A stretch of 35,231 nucleotides of DNA from Kiritimatiellia bacterium (GTDB taxonomy: Bacteria > Verrucomicrobiota > Kiritimatiellia > RFP12 > UBA1067): the NCBI GenBank assembly GCA_024405335.1, contig JAKSOX010000002.1:1-35231 (forward strand), written 5' to 3'. The notes beneath the pieces were generated by a model. That model saw only the letters and a list, made by a program, of their open reading frames with translations, did not search any database and had not been told where the DNA came from. The first letter of the stretch is position 1. Each line of letters opens with the position of its first letter. The translations under genes were made by a program, and so were the position numbers. This document shows, in pieces, positions 8,382-17,272 of this stretch.

Positions 8382-9458
8382 ATGAAGAGTATGCTTTTCG
8401 TTTCGTTTGTTTTCGCCGGGGCGGTTTGCTTCGGCGCGGAGTCGTTGACGTTGCCGGTGGCGACGGTGGCCGCGCGGGCGGACCGCCGCGCGTTGACGTA
8501 CCCGGGGCGCGTCGTTTCCGTTGCGCGCGTGGACGTGGTGCCGCAGGTGTCGGGCGAAATCCTCGAGGTGTGTTTCGCGAACGGCGCCGTGGTGAAGGCG
8601 GGCGACGTGCTCTACCGCATTGACCCGGTCCAGTACGAAGCGGCGGTGAAAAACGCGGAGTCCAAGCTGGCCGAGTGCAAGGCGAGCGCGCAATACGCCG
8701 AGCTTTCGTACGGGCGCCACAGCAAACTGCTGGACACGCGCGCCGTCTCCGCCGATTCGGTGGACAACGCGCTTTCGCAGCGCGACTCCCTGCGCGCGGC
8801 GCTGGCGGCGGCACAGGCCGATCTCGTGGCCGCGCGGGACGACCTGAAGCACTGCACGATCGTGGCGCCGATCGCGGGCAAGCTGGGCAGCACCACGAAA
8901 ACCAAGGGCAACTACACGGTGAAGGGCGGCGAAACGCTGGTGACGCTCGTGCAGGCGTCGCCCATCCGCGTGTGCTTCGCCATTTCCAACCGCGAATTCC
9001 TCGACTATTTCGGCGGCGTCGGCGGGCGCATCCGGGAAGATTCCGAGGTGTCGCTTTCGCTGGCGAACGGCGAGCCGTACGGCGAACGCGGCGCGGTGGA
9101 ATACGTGGACAACGAGTCCGACGACCGCACCGACACGACGCTCGTGTACGTGCTTTTCCGGAACGACGACCGCAAACTCCGCGCGGGCGGAACCGTGTCG
9201 GTGACGCTGTCGTCCAAGAACGGGTGCGCGCGTCCAGCGATTCCGCCCACCGCGATCCTGCAGGACACGCAAGGCCCCTACGTGTGGGTGTTGGACGAGA
9301 ACGGCGTCGCGTCGCGTCGGTCCGTCGCCCGCGGCGAGGCCGTCGGCGACTGGCTGTTCGTCGAGAAGGGACTCAAGGTCGGCGAACGCATCGTCGCCGA
9401 CGGCGCGCATCGCGTGAAGCGGGGAATGGTGGTGTCGCCCGCCCCGGAGGCCAGGTGA
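8382..9458 (+). CDS. RND efflux membrane fusion protein (periplasmic adaptor), 358 aa
   Basis: This is a HlyD/AcrA-type periplasmic adaptor that links an inner-membrane RND pump to an outer-membrane channel. A signal peptide (MKSMLFVSFVFAGAVCFGAES) is followed by the lipoyl half-motif GRVVSVARVDVVPQVSGEIL and a coiled-coil hairpin at about 85-150 (ESKLAECKASAQYAEL ... DLVAARDDLKHC). The second lipoyl half TIVAPIAGKLG comes next, then beta-barrel and membrane-proximal domains ending in GERIVADGAHRVKRGM. The frame is open further upstream, but the ATG at 8382 is chosen because the signal peptide begins there and the promoter lies just before it. Ribosome-binding site is weak. Its stop overlaps the start of the pump gene (TGATG). 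No lipobox is seen, unlike AcrA. Confidence 0.9.
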   Translation: MKSMLFVSFVFAGAVCFGAESLTLPVATVAARADRRALTYPGRVVSVARVDVVPQVSGEILEVCFANGAVVKAGDVLYRIDPVQYEAAVKNAESKLAECKASAQYAELSYGRHSKLLDTRAVSADSVDNALSQRDSLRAALAAAQADLVAARDDLKHCTIVAPIAGKLGSTTKTKGNYTVKGGETLVTLVQASPIRVCFAISNREFLDYFGGVGGRIREDSEVSLSLANGEPYGERGAVEYVDNESDDRTDTTLVYVLFRNDDRKLRAGGTVSVTLSSKNGCARPAIPPTAILQDTQGPYVWVLDENGVASRRSVARGEAVGDWLFVEKGLKVGERIVADGAHRVKRGMVVSPAPEAR

Positions 9459-12400
9459 TGGACGGCGGCCGTTTCGGGCGGAAGTGGCCCAGCTTGTCGC
9501 GCACGTTCATCGACCATCCGCGCGCGGCGTGGGCGATTTCGATCGTGATGACGCTGTGCGGGCTGATCTGCCTTTCGCGCATGGCGGTGGCGGAATATCC
9601 GAGCATCACTCCGGTGACGATCACGGTGTCCTGCACGTACACTGGCGCGGGCACGGAGGACCTTTCGGATTCCGTGGGCCAAATCCTCGAGGACCAGATC
9701 AACGGCGTGGACGACCTGTGGTACTACAAGTCGAACTGCAGCAACAAGGGTTCGTACAACTGCTACTGCACGTTCCGGCCGGGAATCGATTCGAACGTGG
9801 CGCTGATGAACGTGCAGAACGCCGTGAAGCGCGCGGAGCCGAAGCTGCCGAGCGAGGTTTCCGCGAACGGCATCACGGTGCGCAAGCGTCCCGAGGACCG
9901 CATGGTGATGTACTGCTTCATGACGGACGGCCGCGAGATGGACATCATGGAGCTGTCGAACTTCGTGGAGAAGCAGATGGCGGACGCGATCGCGCGCGTG
10001 GACGGCGTGGGCCAGGTGGAGACCTCGGGGCGGACGTACGCGATGCGCATCTGGCTCGATCCGATCAAGCTTTCTGGCCTGGGGCTTTCCATTTCCGAAA
10101 TCAAAAGCGCCATCGAATCGCAGAACGTGCAGGCGGCTGCCGGCACGGTGGGCGGCGAATACGCCAACCGCTACCTCACCTTCAAGCTGAACGTGAAGGG
10201 CCGGCTCAAGACGAAGGACGAGTTCGAGAACATCGTGATCCGCTCCAATCCGGACACGGGCGCGCAGATTCTGGTGAAGGACGTCGCGCGCGTGGAGCTG
10301 GGATGCAAGGGCTACACGATCCGTTCGCGCTTCAACGACAACCCCGTGGTGTACCTGGAGGTGTACAAGTCGCCCGAAGCGAACTCCGTGGAGACGGCTG
10401 GCCGCGTGAAGCGCGAAATCGAAAAGTGGATCGCGCGCATGCCCGCTGGCGTGGAAGGGGTGTTGGCGGACGATTCGACGGCGTTCACGCTGGTGTTCCT
10501 CAAGGAGACGTTCAAGACGCTGCTGGTCGCGCTGCTGCTGGTGGTGGCCATCACCTACCTCTTCCTGCAGGACTGGCGCGCGACGTTCGTGCCGGCGATC
10601 GCGATTCCGATTTCGCTGTGCGCCACTTTCGCGGTGTTGTATCCGCTGGGCTACACGGTGAACGTGCTCACGATGTTCGGGCTCATTCTGGTGATCGGTT
10701 CGCTCGTGGACGACGCGATCGTGGTGGTGGAGAACTGCCAGGCGCTCATGCTGCGCGAAGGGCTTTCCGCCAAAGAGGCCGCGATGAAATCCATGACGCA
10801 GATCACGGGCGCCATCGTGGCGACGACGCTGGTGACGCTCGCGTGCTACCTGCCGCTGGTGTTCTATTCGGGCATGGTGGGGCTGATGTACGCGCAGTTC
10901 GCCGTGGCGATGTGCGTGGCGCTGTGCTTTTCCACCGTGGTGGCGATCGTGCTGTCGCCCGTGCTGTGCGCGTACATGCTCAAGCCGCCGCGCGCGAAGG
11001 CGCGGCTCGTGTTCCGTCCGTTCAACGCCGGCCTCGAACTTTCCCGCCGCTGCTATCTCGCGTTCGTGCGCTTCTTCGCGCGGCGCGCGCTGATCACGCT
11101 GCTGCTGTTCGCGGCCGTCGGCGCCGGGTTGTGGCACGTCTCCGGCAAGGTGCCCACGACGTTCCTGCCGAAGGAGGACCGCGGCTACGTCAGCTGGTAT
11201 TGTCGGCTGGCGGAAGGGCAGTCCCTGGACCGCACGATCGACGTGGTGGACGCATTTCACGACCGCGTCGCGAAGATCCCGGGCGTGATGTCGATGTCCT
11301 CGCGCTGCGGATCGAACGGCATGTGGGGCTCGGGCGAGAACCTCGGCGGCGGTTTGATCCGCCTGGACCACTGGGACGAACGGCGCACGGACGACCTGAA
11401 GATCGACGCGGTGATGGCGCGCCTGAAGGCGGCGGCGGCGGATCTGTACGCGGCGGAATTCGTGTTCACGCAGCCGGCGGCGATCAAGGGCCTCGGCGGG
11501 TCGTCCGGCGTGGGGTTCAACTTCTGTTCCGTGGACGGCTGCACGCCCGAGGAGCTGCTCGCCGCCGTGGACGGCGTGGTGGACGCGCTGAAGACGAACA
11601 AGCTCGTGAAAAGCGCGGTGCACGGGTTCACCTGTTCGACGCCGCAGCTCGAGCTCGTGCTCGACCGCCGGAAGGTGGAACTGCTCGGGCTCACGCCGAA
11701 GACCGTGTTCGCGACGCTCCAGAACAAGCTCGCCTCCTACTACGTGAACGACTTCAACATCAAGCGCGGCGTGTACCAGGTGAAACTCCAGAACGATCCC
11801 GACTACCGCGCCGGCGTCGCCGACGTGCTCGCGATCCAGGTGACGACGCCCGCGGGCGAATCGGTGCCGTTGTCGTCGCTGGGCACGCTCGAGTACGTGG
11901 GCGGCACGCGCGAAACGATGAGCTACAACAAGATGCTCGCGGCGTGGTGCGACGTGACGCCGGCGGACGGCGTGCCGTCGTCGGACGTGATGCGGCTGAT
12001 CGAATCGACGCCGATGCCGAAGGGGTTCGCCGTGGAGTGGGGGCCGGTGCAGCTGCAGGAAAAGGAAAACGAGGGCCGTCTGCTGTGGCTCATGGCGGCC
12101 GCGCTCGTGTTCGCGTACCTGTTCCTCGTGGCGCAGTACGAAAGCTGGACGATTCCCCTGTCCGTGATGCTTTCGGTGCTGTTCGCGGTGGCGGGCGCGT
12201 TTCTGGGGCTGTGGCTCGCGCACGTGCCGCTTTCCATCTACGCGCAGCTCGGCTGCGTGATGCTGATCGGCCTGGCGGCGAAGAACGCCATTCTGATGGT
12301 GGAGTTTTCGAAGCAGGAGCGCGAGGCGGGCAAGAGCGTGTTCGACGCGGCGCTTTCCGGCGCGTCGCTGCGCTACCGCGCGGTGCTGATGACGGCGTGG

Positions 12401-12580
12401 AGCTTCATCATCGGCGTGGCGCCGCTCGTGTTTGCGGACGGCGCGGGCGCGGCGTCCATGCGCGGCATCGGCGTGTGCACGGCCAGCGGCATGCTGGCGG
12501 CGACGTTCGTGGGCATCGTGTTCGTGCCGGCGCTGTACGCGGCGTTCCAGCGGATGCGCGAATTCGCGCATCCGGCGTGA
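9458..12580 (+). CDS. HAE1-type RND efflux pump, 1040 aa
   Basis: This is a proton-driven inner-membrane transporter of the AcrB/MexB type. Length is normal for the family. TM1 (AAWAISIVMTLCGLICLS) leads to the conserved EYPSITPVTITVS and the first porter loop. TM2-TM6 contain the proton-relay pair in GSLVDDAIVVVEN in TM4. A second periplasmic loop begins after VPTTFLPKEDRGYV. The C-terminal half has VAQYESWTIPLSVM and GLAAKNAILMVEF. GGAGG at 9446-9450 lies 7 nt before the ATG, and the start overlaps the adaptor stop, so the two are co-translated. Export of drugs, bile salts or other amphiphiles is typical of the family, but the substrate cannot be read here. No TolC-type outer-membrane factor is encoded nearby. 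Cysteine content in the periplasmic loops (YYKSNCSNKGSYNCYC) is unusually high. Confidence 0.92.
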   Translation: MDGGRFGRKWPSLSRTFIDHPRAAWAISIVMTLCGLICLSRMAVAEYPSITPVTITVSCTYTGAGTEDLSDSVGQILEDQINGVDDLWYYKSNCSNKGSYNCYCTFRPGIDSNVALMNVQNAVKRAEPKLPSEVSANGITVRKRPEDRMVMYCFMTDGREMDIMELSNFVEKQMADAIARVDGVGQVETSGRTYAMRIWLDPIKLSGLGLSISEIKSAIESQNVQAAAGTVGGEYANRYLTFKLNVKGRLKTKDEFENIVIRSNPDTGAQILVKDVARVELGCKGYTIRSRFNDNPVVYLEVYKSPEANSVETAGRVKREIEKWIARMPAGVEGVLADDSTAFTLVFLKETFKTLLVALLLVVAITYLFLQDWRATFVPAIAIPISLCATFAVLYPLGYTVNVLTMFGLILVIGSLVDDAIVVVENCQALMLREGLSAKEAAMKSMTQITGAIVATTLVTLACYLPLVFYSGMVGLMYAQFAVAMCVALCFSTVVAIVLSPVLCAYMLKPPRAKARLVFRPFNAGLELSRRCYLAFVRFFARRALITLLLFAAVGAGLWHVSGKVPTTFLPKEDRGYVSWYCRLAEGQSLDRTIDVVDAFHDRVAKIPGVMSMSSRCGSNGMWGSGENLGGGLIRLDHWDERRTDDLKIDAVMARLKAAAADLYAAEFVFTQPAAIKGLGGSSGVGFNFCSVDGCTPEELLAAVDGVVDALKTNKLVKSAVHGFTCSTPQLELVLDRRKVELLGLTPKTVFATLQNKLASYYVNDFNIKRGVYQVKLQNDPDYRAGVADVLAIQVTTPAGESVPLSSLGTLEYVGGTRETMSYNKMLAAWCDVTPADGVPSSDVMRLIESTPMPKGFAVEWGPVQLQEKENEGRLLWLMAAALVFAYLFLVAQYESWTIPLSVMLSVLFAVAGAFLGLWLAHVPLSIYAQLGCVMLIGLAAKNAILMVEFSKQEREAGKSVFDAALSGASLRYRAVLMTAWSFIIGVAPLVFADGAGAASMRGIGVCTASGMLAATFVGIVFVPALYAAFQRMREFAHPA

Positions 12581-12636
12581 AGAATGCCTTCTCCTCGGAC
12601 GCCGTGGAATACGATGAAAATATTTGAAAAATGGGC

Positions 12637-12665
12637 TTGCGGACGATTGCCCGTTGTGTTATACT
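12637..12665 (+). promoter_or_regulatory. tRNA-Ala promoter
   Basis: The -35 TTGCGG (12637-12642), a 17-bp spacer and the -10 TATACT (12660-12665) with TGT extension lie 20 nt before the tRNA. Confidence 0.8.
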
Positions 12666-12685
12666 ACGCGCCGTTTTCACCACTT

Positions 12686-12761
12686 GGGGAAGTAGCTCAG
12701 TTGGTAGAGCATCACGTTCGCAACGTGGGGGTCGAGAGTTCGAATCTCTTCTTCTCCACCA
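12686..12761 (+). tRNA. tRNA-Ala (anticodon CGC)
   Basis: The full 76-nt cloverleaf is present. The acceptor GGGGAAG pairs with CTTCTCC and includes the G3-U70 wobble that identifies alanine tRNAs. The D-arm is GCTCAGTTGGTAGAGC. The anticodon loop TTCGCAA carries CGC, which reads GCG. The T-loop is TTCGAAT, the discriminator is A and the CCA end is encoded. It reads a codon used very heavily in the surrounding genes. Confidence 0.95.
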
Positions 12762-12768
12762 TTTGATG

Positions 12769-12811
12769 AAAAGCGGCAGTTGCCTGGTACGTTTGGGCAC
12801 GCCGCTTTTTT
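12769..12811 (+). terminator. Rho-independent terminator of tRNA-Ala
   Basis: AAAAGCGGC (12769-12777) pairs with GCCGCTTTT (12801-12809), followed by a run of T to 12811. A short inner GCC/GGC stem extends the hairpin. It separates the tRNA from the next operon. Confidence 0.8.
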
Positions 12812-12852
12812 GTTGTCTTCAAAGCGTTCGTGCTACACATTTTTAGCGGAAA

Positions 12853-12861
12853 TGGTATAAT
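12853..12861 (+). promoter_or_regulatory. Extended -10 promoter for the ExbB/MotA-like operon
   Basis: TGGTATAAT has its TATAAT at 12856-12861. No clear -35 is present. The predicted start near 12868 leaves a leader of about 25 nt containing AGGAGG at 12881-12886, 6 nt before the ATG at 12893. Confidence 0.6.
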
Positions 12862-12892
12862 TGGCGGTGATCAAGTTCAAAGGAGGTCGGGA

Positions 12893-13579
12893 ATGAGACT
12901 CAAGGCGAAGACGATTACGGCGATGGCGCTGGCGTTCTGGGGAACGCTGGCTTTCGCGTGCGCGTTGGCGTTCGTCAACAACGTCGTGGTGATATCGAGG
13001 TGGTGGGCCGCGTTCGCGGCGTGCGGCGGCGATTCGTCGCAAATGCCCAAGGAAATCGTGGGCTGGGGCGCGTGGATCGACTGGTCCGCCGTGGACTATT
13101 CCGCCGTTTCCACGTTCATTCCGCTTTTCGGATGCCTGTGCGTGGTGAAGGGGCTGCTGGGCATTCTCTTCGAGCGCAAGGCCGATCCCACGCACTTCCC
13201 GTTTTTCGCGGCGGCGGACCAGCTGAACGTCGCGCTCGGCCTCGTGGGCACGCTGTGGGGCATCATCGTCATCGGCTACTTCCAGCTCGACAAGGTTTCC
13301 ATGTACGACCTGATGCACTGCCTGCACACCGCGCTCTTTTCGACGCTGGTGGCGGTGGTGTGGGTGTTCGTCGTGGACCATCCGATCGTGCGTCCGATGC
13401 TGCAGGGGCTGCTCGCGAAGAACAACCTCGACGAGCCGGTCGAGTCGGACGTGCTGGCGGCGGTGGAGAAACTCACGCACAATCTCGTCCAGGCGGCCGC
13501 CGAAACGAAGCGCATGGGCGACGACATCCGCGAAATCAACGCGAAGATGGAAAAGATCCGCGACATCCTCAAGGCCTGA
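12893..13579 (+). CDS. MotA/TolQ/ExbB-like proton channel protein, 228 aa
   Basis: The start is fixed by AGGAGG 6 nt upstream. Four membrane spans are visible at about 9-33, 70-93, 105-130 and 140-163, as in the MotA/TolQ/ExbB superfamily. The family signature is in TM3, NVALGLVGTLWGIIVIGYF, where T120 matches the channel Thr of ExbB GLLGTVWG. TM4 is LHTALFSTLVAVVWVFV, where T151 matches the second channel Thr. The TM1-TM2 segment is short and Trp-rich, unlike ExbB. The C-terminal 60 residues form a charged cytoplasmic helix. Such proteins pass protons to drive movement of a single-span partner, which the next gene appears to encode after a 3-nt gap. It does not look like flagellar MotA (no large cytoplasmic domain) or a clear TolQ. 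Confidence 0.7.
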   Translation: MRLKAKTITAMALAFWGTLAFACALAFVNNVVVISRWWAAFAACGGDSSQMPKEIVGWGAWIDWSAVDYSAVSTFIPLFGCLCVVKGLLGILFERKADPTHFPFFAAADQLNVALGLVGTLWGIIVIGYFQLDKVSMYDLMHCLHTALFSTLVAVVWVFVVDHPIVRPMLQGLLAKNNLDEPVESDVLAAVEKLTHNLVQAAAETKRMGDDIREINAKMEKIRDILKA

Positions 13580-13582
13580 GCC

Positions 13583-14320
13583 ATGACCGCATCCGACAAA
13601 GCCGTGTTGCTCCGCCTGGCTGGCGGCAGGTCCCGGGCGGGGGCGTCAGTGGACGATCTCCAGGGACTGCTGCTGCAGATCACGCTCGCGATCATGGTGA
13701 TTTTCATCATCGCGTTCTTCATCTTCCGCGAGAAGGCCACGCGCGACGCGCAAAGCGCCGAGCAGGCGCGCCAGGAGGAAGTGCTGAAGCTGAATCTGCA
13801 GAAGCTCACGCTGGCGGCGGACCGCGTGGAGCAGGAGCGCCGCGCGCGCTACGGGCTTGGCGTGAAGGCGGCGGACGTGGTCCAGGGCGGCGCGCTGACG
13901 GCGGCGCCCACGGTGCGCGAGGCGTTCGTGTCCGGCGCGAAGTCCGCGCGCGCGGACTTCGCGGACGCCTCGAAACTGGCGGCCGAATGGCGCGCGGGCG
14001 TCCTGGCGGCGGCGGAACTCGGCGCGGACGCGCTGGGCGAGGACGAGCGCGCCTGGCTCGCGAAGCGCGTGGAAAAGGACGTCGCCTCCGTCCGCGCGGA
14101 CGTGGTGCTGCTGCAGCGGAATTGCGCCACGGCGTTCCAGATCGCCTGGCTCGCCAACCCCAAGTCCATCGGCGACTCCGAACTCGCCGGGCTCGTCGGG
14201 CGGCTCAAAGGCGCCGACGACCAGACGCGCCTCATGCTCGCCACGGAAATTTCCGCGGCGCTCAAGGAGCGCAGCTTGAAACGGCTCGAGGAACTCACCG
14301 GCGCGGAGGTGCTGCCATGA
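13583..14320 (+). CDS. Single-span coiled-coil membrane protein, putative MotB/ExbD-like partner, 245 aa
   Basis: A short basic N-terminus leads to D24-D25 and one membrane span at about 28-48 (LLLQITLAIMVIFIIAFFIF). A charged coiled coil then runs from about 50 to 95. The rest is Ala-rich and helical to the end. The acidic pair at the start of the only span is placed like the essential Asp of MotB, ExbD and TolR, so I infer a stator-type partner for the four-span protein encoded 3 nt upstream. The C-terminal half has no OmpA-like peptidoglycan-binding domain and no ExbD fold that I can see. Its stop overlaps the next ATG (ATGA). A plain structural membrane protein is the alternative. Confidence 0.55.
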   Translation: MTASDKAVLLRLAGGRSRAGASVDDLQGLLLQITLAIMVIFIIAFFIFREKATRDAQSAEQARQEEVLKLNLQKLTLAADRVEQERRARYGLGVKAADVVQGGALTAAPTVREAFVSGAKSARADFADASKLAAEWRAGVLAAAELGADALGEDERAWLAKRVEKDVASVRADVVLLQRNCATAFQIAWLANPKSIGDSELAGLVGRLKGADDQTRLMLATEISAALKERSLKRLEELTGAEVLP

Positions 14321-16110
14321 AGCGCGTGGAGTCCGTTTTCTTCTTCTTTTTCGCGGCTGCGGCCGCCGCGTTCGCGCAGGAAAGCGCGTTCGACCGCACG
14401 GCGGCGGAAGGCGCCGCGCGCATCGTGCTCGCGGAACTCGCCGCCGACACGCTCACGGGCCGTGGCGTCGACGCCGCGCTGTTCGCGAAGATGCTGGAAG
14501 ACCCGGGCAAATACCGCACGTCCGCCGAAGCCGAGGCCCTGCTCAGGGCGGACTACAAGCTCGAACTCGCGACGAACTACGCCGACAAGGCGCGCCAAGT
14601 GCTGGCGCGGCTCGCCAAGCCGCACAAGACGGAAGAGGCGTTCGCGGCGGAATTCGCCGCCGCGTCCGCCGCGCTCGACGCCGCCGCGCTCGACGAGTCG
14701 GCCGCTTCGGCGTATCCAGCCGTGTACGCCGCCGCCCGCACGAACGCCTGCGCGCGGCAGGCGCGGGGACTCGTCGCGCTCGTGCGCCCCACCGAGGCGG
14801 AGGTGGACGCCCTCGACGGCGCGGAGCTGAAGAAAACGCTCACCGAGCGCCTGGTCGCCAACCAGCGGACGCCCGTGTTCGAGGAGAACGTCGCCTACGT
14901 GTCCGAACGGCTCGCCGAGCCGTTGATCGCCGACGCCGAAAACCAGCGCAAGCGCCAGGGCGAAATCGTCAAGCGCGCGCATCCCGAAGGATGGGCGCCG
15001 GAAGTGGTGGCCGGGAACCTCGTGCGCCATCTGCTGGAGCGCGTCGCGGACGACAAGGCGCGGACGAAGGAAGGCGAATGGACGTACGGCGTGTTTCCGT
15101 CCGTCACGAACAAAACGCTCGAGGCCGCCGTGGAGAAGAACGTGCTCGCGCACGTCGCCGAGTCCGTGGCGGGAGTTCCCGTGACGATCGACGAGGAGCT
15201 GGTGATCCGGGCGGTGGGCGCCGCGCCGGACAAGGCCGCGCGCAACGAGGACGCGGCGAAAACGGTGCGGCCGCAGTTCGAGGACGAACTCAAGGCGTCC
15301 GCGCTGGCGGACGCCGTCGCCGAAGCGCCGGAGCGGGAGCGCGAGGCGTTCCGCGCCTACGCCGCCGCGCGTTTGGGCCACGGCGCGGTGAAGAAGGCCG
15401 TGCAGGAGCGCACGGACCGCGAACTGACGCCGGTGATCGAGCGCGTGCGCGCGGCGTATGCGCGCGAGTTCAAGCTCGTGGACGACTGCGGCGACCGCGT
15501 CGCGAACGAAATGAAGCGGCTGATCCCCAAAGGCGAACCGCTGCCCGACGTGGCGACGCTGGAGAAGGATCTCGCGCGGATGGTGGCGGCGGGCTGGGAG
15601 TCTTCGCGCGGCGCGACGCTCTTCCCCGGCGTGAAGGAGGACGAACACCCCATCGCCATCGCGGAACTGTACGCGGACGTGTTTCCGCCGGTGAAGGCGC
15701 GCATCAAGGAAAAGGCGAAGGCGATTCTGGACGCCGTGAAGCTCGCCGGCCATTCCAAGGGCGGCGGCGGGGTGATGGGCCGGTTCACCTGCACCGTGGA
15801 ACTCAAGCGCACGGACGCGCAAATCACCGCCGACTTCCGCATGGAAGGCGCGCAGATCGAACAGATCGCGCTCGACGCCGACCCCGCCAAGTTCCGTGGC
15901 GACATCGCCGCCGCGGCCCAGAAGGCGCGCGGGCTGCTCGCGGACGCCCTCGCGAAGAAGAATCTCGGCCCCGGCATGATCCTCACGGTGGAAATCGTCG
16001 CGGACGATCTCGTCTACTACGGCGCGGCGACGGAATTCCTGCGCGCAGTCCAGGACGCGGCCGAAAAACTGGGAATCGCCGTGGAGCGCCCGGAAGGGGC
16101 GTTCAAGTGA
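14317..16110 (+). CDS. Large exported protein of unknown family, 597 aa
   Basis: The ATG overlaps the previous stop (ATGA) and has GGAGG 7 nt before it. A signal peptide with a long Phe/Ala core (residues 1-22, cleaved near AFAQ) sends it to the periplasm. Residues 25-450 are almost all helical, Ala/Glu/Lys/Arg-rich and without membrane spans. A short strand-rich segment near residues 475-515 (GRFTCTVELKRT, ITADFRMEG) stands out. It is followed by a helix and a final strand (MILTVEIVADDL). There are two Cys. I do not recognise the family. Its place right after a proton-channel-like pair suggests it is the periplasmic element that the channel acts on, but that is inference from order only. Its stop overlaps the next gene by GTGA. 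Confidence 0.65.
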   Translation: MKRVESVFFFFFAAAAAAFAQESAFDRTAAEGAARIVLAELAADTLTGRGVDAALFAKMLEDPGKYRTSAEAEALLRADYKLELATNYADKARQVLARLAKPHKTEEAFAAEFAAASAALDAAALDESAASAYPAVYAAARTNACARQARGLVALVRPTEAEVDALDGAELKKTLTERLVANQRTPVFEENVAYVSERLAEPLIADAENQRKRQGEIVKRAHPEGWAPEVVAGNLVRHLLERVADDKARTKEGEWTYGVFPSVTNKTLEAAVEKNVLAHVAESVAGVPVTIDEELVIRAVGAAPDKAARNEDAAKTVRPQFEDELKASALADAVAEAPEREREAFRAYAAARLGHGAVKKAVQERTDRELTPVIERVRAAYAREFKLVDDCGDRVANEMKRLIPKGEPLPDVATLEKDLARMVAAGWESSRGATLFPGVKEDEHPIAIAELYADVFPPVKARIKEKAKAILDAVKLAGHSKGGGGVMGRFTCTVELKRTDAQITADFRMEGAQIEQIALDADPAKFRGDIAAAAQKARGLLADALAKKNLGPGMILTVEIVADDLVYYGAATEFLRAVQDAAEKLGIAVERPEGAFK

Positions 16111-17249
16111 CGAGCGTTTCGAAGCTGCTGTTCGGAAACGACGAACCCAACGACCGCCTGCGCTACGCGGAGGGCGTCCACGGGCGTCCCGTGGTGGTGT
16201 GGAACGTCACCGCCGCCTGCAACCTCAGATGCGCGCACTGCTACGCGGCCGTGGACGCCGCGGCCGGCGCGCCGAAGGAGCTATCCACTGAAGAGGCGTT
16301 TCGCGTCGTAGACGATCTGGCCGCCTTCAAGGCGCCGGTGCTGCTTTTTTCCGGCGGCGAACCGTTTTTGCGACAGGACGTGTTCGCGCTGGCCGAGCGC
16401 GCTAAGAACGCCGGTCTGCGCGTGACCTTTTCCACGAACGGCACGCTGATCGACGACGCGAAGGCGGATCGGCTCGCGGCGCTGGGCGTGGGGTACGTGG
16501 GCGTTTCCGTCGACGGCACGGAGCAGGTGCACGATGCGTTCCGCCGCCGTCCTGGCGCGTACCGGGCGTCCCTCGCGGCGATTCGGCGGCTGCTCGCGCG
16601 CGGCGTGAAAGTGGGGTTGCGCGTGACCCTGACGCGCCACAACGTCGCGTGCATTCCCGCGCTTTTCGAACTGCTGCGCGCGGAGGGCGTGCCGCGGATT
16701 TGCCTGTACCACCTCGTCTACACGGGCCGCGGCGCGGAAATCGCCGCGAGCGATCTTTCCGCCGCAGAACGCCGCGCGGCGCTCGACGCCGTCGTGGCGG
16801 AAACGCGCAAGTGCTTCGACGCCGGCAAGCCCGTGGAAGTGCTAACGGTGGACAACCACTGCGACGGCCCGTACCTGTACGAACGCGCGTGCGCGGAAGG
16901 CCCCGGCTTCGCGCGGCGTTCGCCAGAAAGCATGCTCGCCCTGCTGAAGCTAAACGGCGGCAACGCCTCGGGCTCCGGCATCGCGTCCATTTCGTGGGAC
17001 GGCACGGTTTTCCCGGACCAGTTCTGGCGGAACCGTCCCGTCGGGAACGTGCGCGCGAAGCCGTTTTCGGAAATCTGGGGCGATCCGCCGCCCGGCTCGC
17101 TGCTCGCGCAGTTGCGCGAACGTCGGCCGCTGCTGCCGGAAAAGTGCCGGGCCTGCAAATGGCTTTCCGCGTGCAACGGCAATTTCCGCGCGCGCGGAGA
17201 AGCGGTCGCGGGCGACGCGTGGGGCATGGATCCAGCGTGCTATTTGTGA
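16107..17249 (+). CDS. Radical SAM/SPASM protein, NirJ/AhbC/AhbD-like, 380 aa
   Basis: The GTG start overlaps the previous stop, with AAGGGG 7 nt upstream. The radical SAM cluster motif is C38-NLR-C42-AH-C45, followed by FSGGEP (SAM binding), FSTNGTLI and VSVDGTEQVHD. A C-terminal SPASM/twitch region carries C347, C350, C356 and C378 (CRACKWLSAC ... DPACYL) and would hold a second Fe-S cluster. TVDNHCDGPYLY and FPDQFWRNRPVGNVR resemble proteins of alternative heme and heme d1 synthesis (NirJ, AhbC, AhbD), which modify siroheme side chains. No other heme genes are present here, so a peptide- or cofactor-modifying role is equally possible. The four-base overlap ties it to the proton-channel-like operon. 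Confidence 0.8.
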   Translation: MTSVSKLLFGNDEPNDRLRYAEGVHGRPVVVWNVTAACNLRCAHCYAAVDAAAGAPKELSTEEAFRVVDDLAAFKAPVLLFSGGEPFLRQDVFALAERAKNAGLRVTFSTNGTLIDDAKADRLAALGVGYVGVSVDGTEQVHDAFRRRPGAYRASLAAIRRLLARGVKVGLRVTLTRHNVACIPALFELLRAEGVPRICLYHLVYTGRGAEIAASDLSAAERRAALDAVVAETRKCFDAGKPVEVLTVDNHCDGPYLYERACAEGPGFARRSPESMLALLKLNGGNASGSGIASISWDGTVFPDQFWRNRPVGNVRAKPFSEIWGDPPPGSLLAQLRERRPLLPEKCRACKWLSACNGNFRARGEAVAGDAWGMDPACYL

Positions 17250-17272
17250 GACCGGAATCTGGAGGATCGATC

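Noticed and set aside
8344..8385. A 13-codon ORF ending at the adaptor start codon
   Set aside because: Its ATG overlaps the -10 box and so would not be transcribed.
9278..12571. Long minus-strand open frame opposite the RND pump
   Set aside because: The plus strand encodes an unmistakable HAE1 pump. The antisense protein is His/Arg-rich and featureless.
12893..16110. A Zorya-type anti-phage system
   Set aside because: The MotA/MotB-like pair is suggestive, but there is no OmpA-like domain, helicase or nuclease partner, so the name does not fit.
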